DNA from: Pseudoalteromonas sp. MMG010
GTDB lineage: Bacteria; Pseudomonadota; Gammaproteobacteria; Enterobacterales; Alteromonadaceae
DNA: 64,000 nt
NCBI RefSeq assembly: GCF_018100905.1
Contig: NZ_JAGJEG010000002.1
Span: 186,001-250,000 of the forward strand
Direction: 5' to 3'
The notes under the pieces are model-generated. The model was not told where the DNA came from, made no database searches, and saw only the letters and a program-made list of their open reading frames with translations. Made by a program: the position numbers and the translations under genes. Shown here piece after piece: positions 48,641 to 58,563 of this stretch. Numbering within the stretch: position 1 is the first letter of the stretch; the number at the start of each line of letters is the position of its first letter.

Positions 48641-50161
48641 TTATTTACATTCAGTAAACTGACTTAGTGATACATTTACAACAAAGTCATTAAAATCGGT
48701 ATCATTTTGATCTTCCCAGTACTGAGTAGAACCAGATACTTTATAGTTGGTTTTTAAATTATTGGTATCGCCATTCACAGCAAGAGCATATCTAATGCTG
48801 TTTGAAACTTCTGTTTCATAACTACCTGAAGCACCATATTCATCTAATAGTTTTACAAATGTACCATTGATTGATAAACCCCAATCATTGTTAAAGTTTG
48901 AGTTTTCTCTGATAAATGAGTAATCAAACTTATAAAACTTGGTATCTGTACACTGGGCATCATCATTTTCAATGGTCGCTGGTGCAGTTGCATCACCCGT
49001 TGCATTTAATTTACCCGAAGCGGTCACTGTAAACGTTTTTGAATCGCTGTATTCTTCATTATTATAAGTTGGAATTGCAATTTCAACCGACGTTTCGCCC
49101 GCTAGAATAGTGACAGTTTGCTCTTCATAATCATAATCACTACTATCGGCTGTCCCTGAGATTGTTGAAACTAAAATTTCACTATCTGCATCATAAGCAT
49201 GGCTTAACGTTAAAGTGTATGACAGAGTTTCACCTTCAACTACGTTATCTACTTGTGCATTTAAAGAAATAGTAGGCTCGTCAATTACATCACATATAGG
49301 CGTTGCATAGCATGATACACCTGCATTTGTATCGGTAGCTAAATCATCAATGCGTACAGGTACATCAGCAACGTGACATGTTTTACCCGTTGTTTCATTT
49401 ACTTTATATAATTGTGATTTATTAGAATAGCCAAAGTCAGTAATTAAAGTTCGACTTAAAATAATATCACCGCTTTGATTTAACGAAGCACCAGTGACCG
49501 TAGTTAAGTTATGTTCAGACAATTTAGTAGCTTGTAAAGTATCAAGGTTAACACTATAAATATCTGAACTTGTTACTAAAATAAGTTGGCCGTCTTTATA
49601 CACCATGTCGCCACGCCAAATGCCATCAGAGCTTACGCCTGATAACTCACCTAATAGGTCATATTCGGCAGTTTCTGGGTCAATCGCATATACTTTATCT
49701 GTGTAAGACCCTAACAACCTTTTATTTTCAGAATCATACACTAAACGATAAACTGATTTGGTATAACCGACGATGGTATGCTCGTTTGTTGCTAAATCTA
49801 CATAAGCTAAACGGGTATATTTAAATTTACTACCACTTATAGGAAGTGACTCTTTTTCTGTACTATTTAAATCAAGGTGACTTGTATCTACCTGATATTC
49901 ATATGGTCTTGGTGCAGCAATGTAATATAAGCGATTATTATGTGAATCAAATGCCATTGCAGCAGAACTAAACTCAGCTTTAGAGTGAGCTAACGTTTGC
50001 GCTTCACCTTCATTTAATTGAAATACAATACCGGTTTCACCGCGGCCAGAATTAATTCCATATATTTGACCTGTACATTCGTTTGCATAAGCTGTTTGAA
50101 TATTTAAGCTTGTTAAAACTGCTGTTGCAGTGATTGCTAATTTAAATGCTGATTTAAGCAT
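48641..50161 (-). CDS. Secreted protein: propeller-like part, Calx-beta domain, DUF4114-like end
   Basis: A 506-residue exported protein (signal LAITATAVLTSLNIQTAYA). Residues about 30-285 look like a beta-propeller of repeated strands (AFDSHNNRLYYIA, LVYDSENKRLLGSY). Residues about 295-400 form a Calx-beta domain (VEGETLSYTLTLSHAYD, TVTILAGETSVEIAIPT, ENDD). The C-terminal part has YWEDQNDTDFNDFVVNVSL, resembling the Ca-binding end of DUF4114 proteins. Probably extracellular or surface-bound and calcium-dependent; the role is unknown. No secretion-system or sorting tail is evident. Confidence 0.75.
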   Translation of the reverse strand: MLKSAFKLAITATAVLTSLNIQTAYANECTGQIYGINSGRGETGIVFQLNEGEAQTLAHSKAEFSSAAMAFDSHNNRLYYIAAPRPYEYQVDTSHLDLNSTEKESLPISGSKFKYTRLAYVDLATNEHTIVGYTKSVYRLVYDSENKRLLGSYTDKVYAIDPETAEYDLLGELSGVSSDGIWRGDMVYKDGQLILVTSSDIYSVNLDTLQATKLSEHNLTTVTGASLNQSGDIILSRTLITDFGYSNKSQLYKVNETTGKTCHVADVPVRIDDLATDTNAGVSCYATPICDVIDEPTISLNAQVDNVVEGETLSYTLTLSHAYDADSEILVSTISGTADSSDYDYEEQTVTILAGETSVEIAIPTYNNEEYSDSKTFTVTASGKLNATGDATAPATIENDDAQCTDTKFYKFDYSFIRENSNFNNDWGLSINGTFVKLLDEYGASGSYETEVSNSIRYALAVNGDTNNLKTNYKVSGSTQYWEDQNDTDFNDFVVNVSLSQFTECK

Positions 50162-50445
50162 AATAATTTACTCCGAAAATTATATTTAAAATTAACTGAA
50201 GTAAATTATAAAATTAATATTATGTTAATTTCATATTGCTTTAGTCCATAAAAGCAAACGCATCCATTATATACTTCAACCTTATATCGTAATTATCTAA
50301 CATGTGTTAAAAATAGCAACAAAATTAAACAAAAGTATGTAACAAGTAAACAATCGACCGATAAAATTAAATTCATCTAGTTATAAATCATGGTAAATAT
50401 AAATGCAGATGAGGGGGTTTTCTAGTTAAAAAGGACTGTAATATG

Positions 50446-50643
50446 TTAATTATTTTCTCTTTCTAATTGCGCGGGTAATAATGTGTTAATTATTTCTTTC
50501 GCAGGTAATGTGTGTCTTACGCCATTAAACATAACTGAAGTGTATTCATTAATATTAGTTATACCCGTTAAAGTCCAGCCTTCGCCTCGGTCTTTACAAT
50601 ACACGGTAGTAGTAGGTTGTATAACTTTAAATTCATCACTCAT
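50446..50643 (-). CDS. Small hypothetical protein
   Basis: A 65-residue protein from the ATG at 50643 (MSDEFKVIQPTTTVYCKDRG). The frame continues 18 codons upstream through a very AT-rich part that is unlikely to be coding. Composition of the chosen part is protein-like, with TSVMFNGVRHTLPAKEI. No family recognised. Divergent from the GNAT gene, which may share its promoter. Confidence 0.5.
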   Translation of the reverse strand: MSDEFKVIQPTTTVYCKDRGEGWTLTGITNINEYTSVMFNGVRHTLPAKEIINTLLPAQLERENN

Positions 50644-50717
50644 AAAACACCGTTTTAGCTTATATATAAATATTAATTTATAATATTTATTATACATTGC
50701 TTAGTAAATTAAAATTT

Positions 50718-51209
50718 ATGTTTTTGCCAATTAAATCACATCGAATTACATTAAACTTAATTTCTCATAAACATGGGCCTGGATTATATAATATTTTAAA
50801 TGAATTTAAAGTAGCCCAATATAATGATTATAAAATACCGCTTTCAAAAACAGATATAAAACTGTTAATTCAAGGCGATATTGAAGGGAATTACGAAGGA
50901 AAAACCATTCGAGCAGCAATTGAACATAATACGAATGGTGAGTTAATTGGCACGTGTGGCCTTTATAAAATTCAAGCTAATAGTGCCTATATAGGTTTTG
51001 AATTAACTCCTCATTTTTGGCATCAAGGGTATATGAGCGAAACACTAAAAGAATTTATACCTGCAGCAATTCACTATTTAAATTTAAAAACCATATATGC
51101 GAAGGTATCTAAATTTAACAACCAATCAGAACAGTTATTGCTAAAGCATGGTTTTAAAATTCAAAAAAGTGATAATACATATAATATTTATCAATTATTT
51201 AATCGGTAA
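50718..51209 (+). CDS. GNAT-family N-acetyltransferase (RimJ/RimL type)
   Basis: A 163-residue acetyltransferase. It has the N-terminal strand HRITLNLISHKHG, LIGTCGLYKI, AYIGFELTPHFWHQGYMSE (acetyl-CoA loop, with a glutamine-Gly-Tyr core) and the C-terminal SEQLLLKHGFKIQ. The ATG at 50718 is chosen; a TTG frame opens seven codons earlier. Substrate is unknown. Confidence 0.85.
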   Translation: MFLPIKSHRITLNLISHKHGPGLYNILNEFKVAQYNDYKIPLSKTDIKLLIQGDIEGNYEGKTIRAAIEHNTNGELIGTCGLYKIQANSAYIGFELTPHFWHQGYMSETLKEFIPAAIHYLNLKTIYAKVSKFNNQSEQLLLKHGFKIQKSDNTYNIYQLFNR

Positions 51210-51355
51210 TACATAGAGGATTATTACCATTAAAATTATGTTTTAAGTTAACTTTAATTACTGGACTAAAACGCGGTGTTACTCATAGCTTTATAGGCAA
51301 AGGGCTAATAAGCGATAAATAAACGTGTAAGCTTTATGTTTATATTCATTACGCG

Positions 51356-51386
51356 TTCTAGGTTTTAGTTCTAGGTTTTAGTTCTA
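51356..51386. repeat. 13-bp tandem repeat
   Basis: The unit TTCTAGGTTTTAG occurs twice in direct succession, followed by a partial third copy (TTCTA). Confidence 0.85.
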
Positions 51387-51467
51387 AGCTTTTGAAGATA
51401 CAGCTAATATAATTTTTGGCTGGCAACAGTTTAGTCATTAAAAATAAATAGCGTTTATTAAAACCAT

Positions 51468-51495
51468 TTTATAGTCCTTAATTTATAGTCCTTAA
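51468..51495. repeat. 14-bp tandem duplication
   Basis: TTTATAGTCCTTAA occurs at 51468-51481 and again at 51482-51495, an exact duplication. It is unrelated to the 13-bp repeat about 80 bp away. Confidence 0.88.
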
Positions 51496-51726
51496 ATAAG
51501 CGGGTATCGCTAGAATTGAATTTTATGGTTTTCATTTTGCTTACTAGGCGAGAAACTTCGATAATCTATACGCTTTATACTTATGAAGTTTAGCTGTGGG
51601 AGTAGTAGTTTGTGTTTGGTATATTGTATAAAACATGCAATTTAACATAATATAAATTATAGGTAGTTACTATATACTTAGATAAACAGCTATATCTACT
51701 CACTTACCTTATGCGTATCTTCGTTA

Positions 51727-51760
51727 TTAATGTCCAATACTGAATAGTATCGGACATTAA
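51727..51760 (-). terminator. Long hairpin after the SorC regulator gene
   Basis: A 15-bp stem with one mismatch and a 4-nt loop, 50 bp after the stop of the SorC-family gene. T-run is poor on the minus strand, so it may act as terminator or 3'-end protector. Confidence 0.65.
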
Positions 51761-51809
51761 TGGGTGTGCTGTCATCAATGAAAAAACAACATAAACCTTT
51801 TAATAGTAA

Positions 51810-52769
51810 TTAATCTAAACTTAATATTCTTTCGGCTGTATATTCGTTGGTTATTAGGCCATTAATCATTTTAGACCTGAGTGCGCCCAATATAGAAAAT
51901 ACTTTATCTTCTCCGGCCGCAATGGCAAAAACAGGTTTTTCAGGGTTAATGCTTAAAGGTGTACTTGCAACTCTTTCATTAATTGCACAATCTAATAACT
52001 GACCATTTTTATCGTAAACCCAGCTAATTAACTCGCCAACAGCACCTTGTTTTTGTAAGTCATCTAATTCGGTTTGATTTAAAAACCCATCTAAATGAAT
52101 CGGTGAATTAAATCCTAAATTACCAACACCCACAAATGTGGCATCGGCATTTTTAGCTAACTCTAAATTATTGGCTACACTATGTTGTGATTGCAGTTGG
52201 ATACGTTCTTCTTTGGTCCTTGGTAAAACGGGCAAAGGCATAGGATAATGTTTTGCTTTTATATGTTCAGCCATACGAACGACAACATCGTAAGGTGATG
52301 CTGAACCATCTAAAGTCATATTACCAAGCATGGCGACAATTTTATGTTGTTCACAATCCATGTTTTTTAATTCATCAACACACGAACGCAATACCCGGCC
52401 GGTACCTAAAGCAACAACTTTAGGATCTAAAGCTTTTAATTGACGTTCAATTTCAGCGGCACCAGCTTGTGCAAGACCAATGGTCGAGTCGCTATTTTCA
52501 GGATCACTAGGCACGACTTCACAAGACTGTAAATTAAAACGAGTTTTAATTTTTTCTGCTAAATCCATACATTTTCCAATTGGATGGTCTAAACGTACTT
52601 TTATTAATCCTTGGCTAACCGATAAAGCAACCATTCGTTGAGCAGATTGGCGTGAAACATTTAATTTTCTGGCAATTTCATCTTGTGTTTTGCCTGCAAC
52701 ATAATACAGCCACCCTGCTCTGGCAGCATCATCAAGCTTACGAATTTCTGAATTTGATAATTTAACCAC
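51810..52769 (-). CDS. SorC/DeoR-family sugar-binding transcriptional regulator
   Basis: A 319-residue regulator with an N-terminal helix-turn-helix (GKTQDEIARKLNVSRQSAQRMV, about residues 26-47) and a SorC-type sugar-phosphate-binding effector domain (VVALGTGRVLRSCVDEL, VAMLGNMTLDGSASPYDVV, FVGVGNLGFNSPIHLDGFL, FAIAAGEDK). The start is GTG with AAGAGGT 5 nt ahead. Lies downstream of the polyol ABC operon and is separated from it by a terminator, so it has its own promoter. Likely controls that operon. Confidence 0.9.
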   Translation of the reverse strand: MVKLSNSEIRKLDDAARAGWLYYVAGKTQDEIARKLNVSRQSAQRMVALSVSQGLIKVRLDHPIGKCMDLAEKIKTRFNLQSCEVVPSDPENSDSTIGLAQAGAAEIERQLKALDPKVVALGTGRVLRSCVDELKNMDCEQHKIVAMLGNMTLDGSASPYDVVVRMAEHIKAKHYPMPLPVLPRTKEERIQLQSQHSVANNLELAKNADATFVGVGNLGFNSPIHLDGFLNQTELDDLQKQGAVGELISWVYDKNGQLLDCAINERVASTPLSINPEKPVFAIAAGEDKVFSILGALRSKMINGLITNEYTAERILSLD

Positions 52770-52896
52770 AATTACCTCTTAATTTTTAAAATCAATGTAT
52801 ATTCACCATTGATACGATAAGTGGATCTGAAAATAATTTCGCAATATACCACTGACCAAAAATAAATACTTGTTTAATAATAACTTTTGTAAAGAA

Positions 52897-52920
52897 AAGG
52901 CCTCTATAATTAGAGGCCTT
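52897..52920 (-). terminator. Terminator of the polyol ABC operon
   Basis: A perfect 10-bp stem AAGGCCTCTA / TAGAGGCCTT with loop TAAT, followed by TTTTCTTT on the minus strand, 9 bp after the ATPase stop. Confidence 0.9.
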
Positions 52921-52928
52921 ATTAAAAT

Positions 52929-53930
52929 TTACATTATTGAGGTACCATCTTTATTAAATCGATGTATTTTACTTTCATTAGCCGTTAAAAAAACCTCATC
53001 GTCGTAATCAAACTCACAATCGCCATCGGCTTTTACAGTGACTGTTGTGCCATCATTTAGCTCGATATGCAAAAACGTTTCAGAGCCTAAATGTTCAACA
53101 ACACCGACTTTACCAGCCCACGTGCCCTGCTCCCTTGATAAGATAAAATGCTCTGGCCTAATACCAATTGAATCTGCGTTAAAATTATCTTTTTCGTCAA
53201 CCGCAATAAAATTCATTTTTGGTGAACCAATAAAACCCGCAACAAATTTATTCACTGGATTTTTATATAACTCAAGTGGTGTGCCGACTTGTTCAATAAT
53301 ACCGCCATTAAATACCGCAATTCTATCAGCCATTGTCATTGCTTCAACCTGATCATGTGTTACATAAATCATTGTTGTTTTTAAGCTTTTATGCAGCTCA
53401 GATATTTCTAAACGCATATTTACACGTAAAGATGCATCGAGGTTTGATAAAGGTTCATCAAATAAAAAAGCACTTGGTTGGCGAACAATAGCGCGACCAA
53501 TAGCAACTCGCTGACGTTGACCCCCTGATAATTGGCCAGGTTTTCTATCTAAATACTCAGTTAAATTTAAAATTTTGGCTGCTTGTGCAATTTTGTTTTC
53601 GATTTCTTGCTCAGGTACTTTTGCTCTTTTTAATGGAAACGCAATATTATTTTTTACGCTCATGTGTGGGTAAAGTGCATAAGATTGAAACACCATAGCT
53701 AAACCACGTTTAGCCGGAGGTGTATCTGTTGCATCTTTAGCGTCAATTTCAATGGTGCCACTTGTGGTATCTTCTAAACCGGCAATCATTCTAAGTAAAG
53801 TTGATTTACCACAACCCGATGGACCTACGAAAACAATAAACTCGCCATCTTTAATTTCTAAATCTAAGGGTTTGATAACGTTAACTTTATCGAAGTTTTT
53901 TGTTACTTTTTTTAATGTAATACTACCCAT
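52929..53930 (-). CDS. Polyol/sugar ABC transporter ATP-binding protein (SmoK/MalK-like)
   Basis: A 333-residue CUT1-type ATPase. Walker A is [18 protein letters not shown], the signature [17 protein letters not shown], Walker [14 protein letters not shown], with a C-terminal OB/TOBE domain ([10 protein letters not shown]). TAGGAGA lies 8 nt ahead of the ATG. Third gene after the two permeases. Confidence 0.92.
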   Translation of the reverse strand: MGSITLKKVTKNFDKVNVIKPLDLEIKDGEFIVFVGPSGCGKSTLLRMIAGLEDTTSGTIEIDAKDATDTPPAKRGLAMVFQSYALYPHMSVKNNIAFPLKRAKVPEQEIENKIAQAAKILNLTEYLDRKPGQLSGGQRQRVAIGRAIVRQPSAFLFDEPLSNLDASLRVNMRLEISELHKSLKTTMIYVTHDQVEAMTMADRIAVFNGGIIEQVGTPLELYKNPVNKFVAGFIGSPKMNFIAVDEKDNFNADSIGIRPEHFILSREQGTWAGKVGVVEHLGSETFLHIELNDGTTVTVKADGDCEFDYDDEVFLTANESKIHRFNKDGTSIM

Positions 53931-53941
53931 AATCTTATCTC

Positions 53942-54772
53942 CTATTTTACTGCACCAAAGCTTAAACCACGTACTAACTGTTTTTGACTAAACCAACCAA
54001 GGATCAGTATTGGCACAATGGCCATCGCAGATGCGGCTGATAATTTGGCGTAAAATAGTCCTTCGGGGCTTGAGTAACTTGCAATAAATGCTGTTAACGG
54101 TGCGGCATTTGCCGCCGTTAAAATTAGTGTCCAAAAAGCTTCATTCCACGATAAAATCACATTTAATAATAAAGTAGATGCAATACCGGGTAATGCTATA
54201 GGTAAAAGAACATGAAAAATTTCCTCACCAATCGTTGCACCATCCATACGGGAAGCTTCTAATATTTCGTTTGGAATTTCTCTAAAGTAGGTATAAAGCA
54301 TCCATACCATGATTGGTAAATTAATCATTGTCATGATGATGACTAAACCTAGTTTTGTATCTAATAAGGCAAAGTCTCTGTACAACAAATAAATCGGGAT
54401 TAATACACCTACCGGAGGAAGCATTTTGGTAGATAACATCCACATCAATACATTTTTAGTACGTTGAGTTTGTACAAATGCCATTGACCATGCCGCAGGG
54501 ATTGCTATTAATAGGCCTATTAAACTTGACCCTATAGAAATAACCACTGAGTTCCAAAAGTGCATAAAGTAAGGTGAACGAGACAAAACATCGCTATAGT
54601 TTTGTAATGTCCAATCAAATGCAAATAAACTCGGGTTAGATGCTATTGCTTCGGCTTCTGTTTTAAAACTGGTAAGAAATGTCCAAAAGATTGGAAAAAA
54701 AATCATACCACTAATGGTCCAAGCCAAAATTGTGTAAATCAATTTAGATTGAGCAGTGCTTTTAATCGCCAT
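53942..54772 (-). CDS. ABC transporter permease (SmoG/MtlG-like)
   Basis: A 276-residue inner-membrane permease with six helices. The EAA loop is [29 protein letters not shown]-terminal [18 protein letters not shown] is typical of the MalG side of CUT1 transporters. It follows the other permease by 3 bp. Confidence 0.92.
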   Translation of the reverse strand: MAIKSTAQSKLIYTILAWTISGMIFFPIFWTFLTSFKTEAEAIASNPSLFAFDWTLQNYSDVLSRSPYFMHFWNSVVISIGSSLIGLLIAIPAAWSMAFVQTQRTKNVLMWMLSTKMLPPVGVLIPIYLLYRDFALLDTKLGLVIIMTMINLPIMVWMLYTYFREIPNEILEASRMDGATIGEEIFHVLLPIALPGIASTLLLNVILSWNEAFWTLILTAANAAPLTAFIASYSSPEGLFYAKLSAASAMAIVPILILGWFSQKQLVRGLSFGAVK

Positions 54773-54775
54773 AAT

Positions 54776-55648
54776 TTAACCCTCTAAGTTCTTACCAATA
54801 AGTCGCATTAAGAAAATAGCCACTATGTTTGCAATTATTACGGCGACTATACCGCCAGCTGAACCACCACCTACATCGTATTGAAGTAATGATTGGGTAT
54901 AAATCAAGTAAGTTATATTAGTAGAGGCATATCCTGGGCCACCGCCCGTTGTGACTAATATTTCGGCGAAAATAGACAGCAAAAATATTGTTTCAATTAA
55001 AATTACTGCCGTAACAGCCCGTGATAAGTGAGGTAAAACAATATAAATAAATTTACTAAAAGGTCCTGCCCCATCTAAATCGGCCGCTTCTAATTGTTCT
55101 CTATCAAGCGACTGTATCGCGGTTAATAAAATTAACGCAGCAAAAGGTAACCATTGCCAAGAAACAATAATAATAATTGATAACAAAGGAATTTGAGCAA
55201 AAAAATCAATGGGTTCAAAACCAAGCCATATAGCTAAATGTGCAAATAAGCCATTAACAGGGTTCATAAACATATTTTTCCACACCAGTGCAGATACTGT
55301 TGGCATTACAAAAAATGGAGCAAGTACCATAATACGAACATAATTACGTCCCCAAATAGCTTGATCTAATAAAATAGCCAGACCAATGCCACCCGCTATT
55401 GTAATGAATAGTACACCTGTAACTAAAAGTAATGTGTTAAAAAATGATTCTGTAAATGCCGGATCGGTTAAGAAAAATTCATAATTTAAAAAACCTATAA
55501 ATTCATTGCCCCCCGGTATAAGCAAGTTATAGTCAATAAATGAATAATATAAAGTCATACAAAGTGGAACTAACATCCAACATAATAATAATATGATAGA
55601 TGGCAGTAACATTATCTTTGCAAGTGATCGTGATTGAGTTGTTGCCAT
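54776..55648 (-). CDS. ABC transporter permease (SmoF/MtlF-like)
   Basis: A 290-residue permease of the MalF side with six helices. The EAA loop is EQLEAADLDGAGPFSKFIYIVLPHL. YYSFIDYNLLIPGGNEFIGF is characteristic of polyol transporters. Its ribosome site is weak. It is separated from the binding-protein gene by 118 bp with strong inverted repeats. Confidence 0.92.
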   Translation of the reverse strand: MATTQSRSLAKIMLLPSIILLLCWMLVPLCMTLYYSFIDYNLLIPGGNEFIGFLNYEFFLTDPAFTESFFNTLLLVTGVLFITIAGGIGLAILLDQAIWGRNYVRIMVLAPFFVMPTVSALVWKNMFMNPVNGLFAHLAIWLGFEPIDFFAQIPLLSIIIIVSWQWLPFAALILLTAIQSLDREQLEAADLDGAGPFSKFIYIVLPHLSRAVTAVILIETIFLLSIFAEILVTTGGGPGYASTNITYLIYTQSLLQYDVGGGSAGGIVAVIIANIVAIFLMRLIGKNLEG

Positions 55649-55666
55649 AATGAAAACCTTAAAAGA

Positions 55667-55727
55667 GCCAACTCGGTATTAAGCAATACGTGACTATCGC
55701 TTGGGTATTAATAGTTATCGAGTTGGC
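55667..55727. repeat. Inverted repeat in binding-protein/permease gap
   Basis: GCCAACTCG at 55667-55675 and CGAGTTGGC at 55719-55727 are perfect 9-bp arms, 43 bp apart. The word GGTATTAA occurs twice in between. Together with the next hairpin it makes the whole gap structured. Confidence 0.65.
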
Positions 55728-55735
55728 AAAAATAA

Positions 55736-55760
55736 AGTTAGGCTAATAAAAAGCCTAACT
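55736..55760 (-). terminator. Attenuating terminator after the binding-protein gene
   Basis: An 8-bp stem AGTTAGGC / GCCTAACT with a 9-nt loop, followed on the minus strand by TTTATTTTTG. It would let most transcripts stop after the binding-protein gene, giving excess binding protein over permease. Confidence 0.7.
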
Positions 55761-55766
55761 GCTTTT

Positions 55767-57071
55767 TTACTTAGGGTAGCGTGCTTTTCGCATTGCTCTT
55801 TCTACTAAGCGTTGTGAAGATTGTAAGGCTTGATCGACAGTCATTTGACCTGCTAAGGCGGCAGAAAACTGCTGTCCAACCGCTGTTCCTATCCCTTGAA
55901 ACTCAGGAATAGCGACAAATTGCATGCCTACATAAGGCACTGGTTGAACCGTTGGGTTTTTAGGATCAGCAGATTCAATTGACTCAAGGGTAATTTGTGC
56001 AAATGGCGCTGATTCCATGTAGTTACTATTTTTATAAAGTGAAGTACGTGTACCTGGCGGTACTTTTGCCCACCCTTTTTGTTTAGCAACTAACTGAGTG
56101 TAGTCTTTAGAAGTAGCCCAGCTAATAAACTTCATAGCCGACTCTGATTTTTTGCTGCTAGCAGGTACTGCTAAAGTCCAAGACCAAAGCCAATTTCCTC
56201 GCTTACCTAAATTGTTATCTGGTGCTAATGCAAATCCAACTTTATCTGCTACATCTGAATCAACGATGTTAGTAACAAATGCACCAGCTACGGTTGCATC
56301 AATCCAAATACCACATTTACCCGTTTGAAATAAGGCTAAGTTTTCATTAAACCCATTTGCAGATGAACCTGCAGGGCCATACTCTTTCATTATATCTACA
56401 TAATATTGTAAGGTTGCTTTCCATTGAGGCGTATTAAACTGTGGTTTCCAGTTCTCATCAAACCAGCGAGCACCAAATGAATTAGACATTGCAGTGATCA
56501 GCGCAACATTTTCACCCCAACCGGCTTTACCTCTTAAGCAAATCCCAGATACACCTGCTTTTTTATCATTCATCGCTTTTGCTGCGGTTTTAATAAAATC
56601 CCAAGAAGGCGCTTTTGGCATTGTTAAGCCCGCTTTTTCCATAAGGTCTTTACGATACATAACCATTGAACTTTCGCCATAAAAAGGAGCGGCATAAAGT
56701 TTATTGTCGACGGTTAAGCCACTACGAATAGCAGGTAAAATATCATCCACATCATAATTTTCACCTAAGTTGTTTAATTCCTTAAGCCAACTTTGCTTAC
56801 CCCATATAGGAACTTCATACGTCCCTATCGTCATTACATCATATTGGCCGCCTTTAGTAGCCACATCGGTGGTAACGCGTTGACGTAAAATATTCTCTTC
56901 AAGTGTTACCCATTTAAGTTCTATATCAGGGTTTTTGGCTTCAAAATCACTGCTTAGTTCTTTCATGGTGATCATGTCACCATTATTTACAGTGGCAATA
57001 GTAATGGTTTCTTTTGAAAAGGCATTTAAGCTCATTAAACAACAAGCTAATGTAAGTAGTTTTGTTTTCAT
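55767..57071 (-). CDS. Polyol-type ABC transporter substrate-binding protein (SmoE/MtlE-like)
   Basis: A 434-residue periplasmic binding protein with a Sec signal (LLTLACCLMSLNAFS). It resembles sorbitol/mannitol binding proteins: ITIATVNNGDMITMKELSSD, YDVMTIGTYEVPIWGKQSWL, YAAPFYGESSMVMYRKDLM and GICLRGKAGWGENVALI. GAGGA lies 8 nt ahead of the ATG. First ABC gene after the porin. No polyol dehydrogenase or kinase is in the window, so the substrate remains inferred. Confidence 0.9.
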   Translation of the reverse strand: MKTKLLTLACCLMSLNAFSKETITIATVNNGDMITMKELSSDFEAKNPDIELKWVTLEENILRQRVTTDVATKGGQYDVMTIGTYEVPIWGKQSWLKELNNLGENYDVDDILPAIRSGLTVDNKLYAAPFYGESSMVMYRKDLMEKAGLTMPKAPSWDFIKTAAKAMNDKKAGVSGICLRGKAGWGENVALITAMSNSFGARWFDENWKPQFNTPQWKATLQYYVDIMKEYGPAGSSANGFNENLALFQTGKCGIWIDATVAGAFVTNIVDSDVADKVGFALAPDNNLGKRGNWLWSWTLAVPASSKKSESAMKFISWATSKDYTQLVAKQKGWAKVPPGTRTSLYKNSNYMESAPFAQITLESIESADPKNPTVQPVPYVGMQFVAIPEFQGIGTAVGQQFSAALAGQMTVDQALQSSQRLVERAMRKARYPK

Positions 57072-57090
57072 TTTTTATTCCTCATACTAT

Positions 57091-57125
57091 TTCATTCACC
57101 AAGGGCGTTGGCCCTTAGTGATGAA
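57091..57125 (-). terminator. Hairpin between porin and binding-protein genes
   Basis: A long imperfect stem, core AAGGGC / GCCCTT with a 4-nt loop and extended TTCATTCAC / GTGATGAA arms. No T-run follows, so partial termination or mRNA end protection is more likely than full stop. Confidence 0.5.
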
Positions 57126-57215
57126 TAAAGTAAAAATTTAAATACACTAAACGACACTTAATTTAAAAATTAAGCATTAATGTGTTTATTGTTATTGCCA
57201 TACTATGGCGCGTAT

Positions 57216-58547
57216 TTAAAACTTAACTGACAACTCAGAAGTAAAGCCTGAGAACCCAGCGCCAATTTGGCCACCTGAGTTAACACCTTCTTCTTGGTTA
57301 ACATATTCGACTTTTATTAACGTTTTTTCGTCGAACCAATAACCAGCAGATACCTGTAAACGCTCTACTGTATTGTCATGTTGAGAAATAAGATCTGAAG
57401 TATTTTCTGCTTCACCGTAACGAGCTGCTAGGTAAAGTTTTTGCGGAATGATGTATTGTTGTGCTTCGATAACAAAATATTGTACTGATGAATCACCTTT
57501 AATAACGCTTGTTGCATCATACGTTGTGCCATCAGCATCTAAAATTCCATCTGAATCACCAAAATATGTGATACCAGCAACTGCATTACCAGCTGTATCT
57601 GCAAATGTGTAATCATCTGACGATTGACCAAACATTAATATAATACTGGTTTCATCAGAAGGTTGATAAGCAAGGTTTAACTGAATAATTGATTGGTCTA
57701 AACCAGGCATAATACCAACATGGGTATCACGTTCATTTGATGGTGAAGCTGAGAAATTATAATTTTCACCATCACCAAAGCGATAATTGGTGGTGGTTAG
57801 GCCATCCATGCTTGCTATGCCGTTTTCAAATCTAAGTTGGTCACCTTGATTTGCTTGAAATAAGTTTAATCCAGCTTTAAAGCCACCGGCAAACTCTAAG
57901 GTACCTTGTAAGCGATAATTAAAGCCGCGATCTTCTTGAAAAGCCTCACCAAAACTTGACGTAGTTATATGACCAGCAACATTGTAGCTTTGTAATACAC
58001 CATCATCGAACGTTTTAGTATAGCTTAATTGAACACCATTTTCGGCTGTAGCGTAATCGGTCATACCATTACCAATCAGTGCATTGCCCTGATTGTCTGC
58101 CCCATCTTGGAAACCTTTAAACTGAAAAGGAGCCGCACCAATATTACCCAGTCTTAATGTCAAATTTTCATCTTCGCTTGGTTTGCCATACAACCCTAAT
58201 AAATCAAATTCGACACCAGCAAAATCATTATGAAATGAGAAATCGCGATCACCGCCACCAAAGTCATTAGGCTCTTCAGCAATATCAATATCAGCAGTGA
58301 TGAATTCATTAATATGAAATTTCAGCATTAAGTTAGCTCTAATACGACCAAAGCCCGAAGATTGTTCTTCGTCTTCTGGTCTAAAAGCACCGTCTTTAGC
58401 TTGAATTGATTGAAAGTTTTGCATTGCTAAAAAGTTAACTTCTAAGCGATCTAAAAAGTTAGATGATTCAGCATGAGCTGGTAAAGTTGTAGCCATTGCA
58501 GCAGCTACAAAACTTAAAGCAAATTTTGTTTTCTTATTATTCATCAT
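57216..58547 (-). CDS. Outer-membrane porin linked to polyol ABC operon
   Basis: A 443-residue protein with a signal peptide (FALSFVAAAMATTLPAHA) and alternating beta strands throughout, for example AAFNGQ-type turns and VSAGYWFDEKTLIKVEYVNQ, ending in ELSVKF with the C-terminal Phe used for outer-membrane insertion. The start at 58547 has GAGAG ahead; the open frame extends 44 codons further but has no coding character. Its place at the head of the ABC genes suggests a substrate-selective pore for the same polyol or sugar. Confidence 0.85.
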   Translation of the reverse strand: MMNNKKTKFALSFVAAAMATTLPAHAESSNFLDRLEVNFLAMQNFQSIQAKDGAFRPEDEEQSSGFGRIRANLMLKFHINEFITADIDIAEEPNDFGGGDRDFSFHNDFAGVEFDLLGLYGKPSEDENLTLRLGNIGAAPFQFKGFQDGADNQGNALIGNGMTDYATAENGVQLSYTKTFDDGVLQSYNVAGHITTSSFGEAFQEDRGFNYRLQGTLEFAGGFKAGLNLFQANQGDQLRFENGIASMDGLTTTNYRFGDGENYNFSASPSNERDTHVGIMPGLDQSIIQLNLAYQPSDETSIILMFGQSSDDYTFADTAGNAVAGITYFGDSDGILDADGTTYDATSVIKGDSSVQYFVIEAQQYIIPQKLYLAARYGEAENTSDLISQHDNTVERLQVSAGYWFDEKTLIKVEYVNQEEGVNSGGQIGAGFSGFTSELSVKF

Positions 58548-58563
58548 AATAATCTCTCTATAT

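Larger units (their letters stand above)
51210..51809. other. 600-bp noncoding region with short tandem duplications
   Basis: No ORF is convincing. It contains two unrelated tandem duplications and a strong hairpin listed separately. The rest is AT-rich. Confidence 0.7.
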
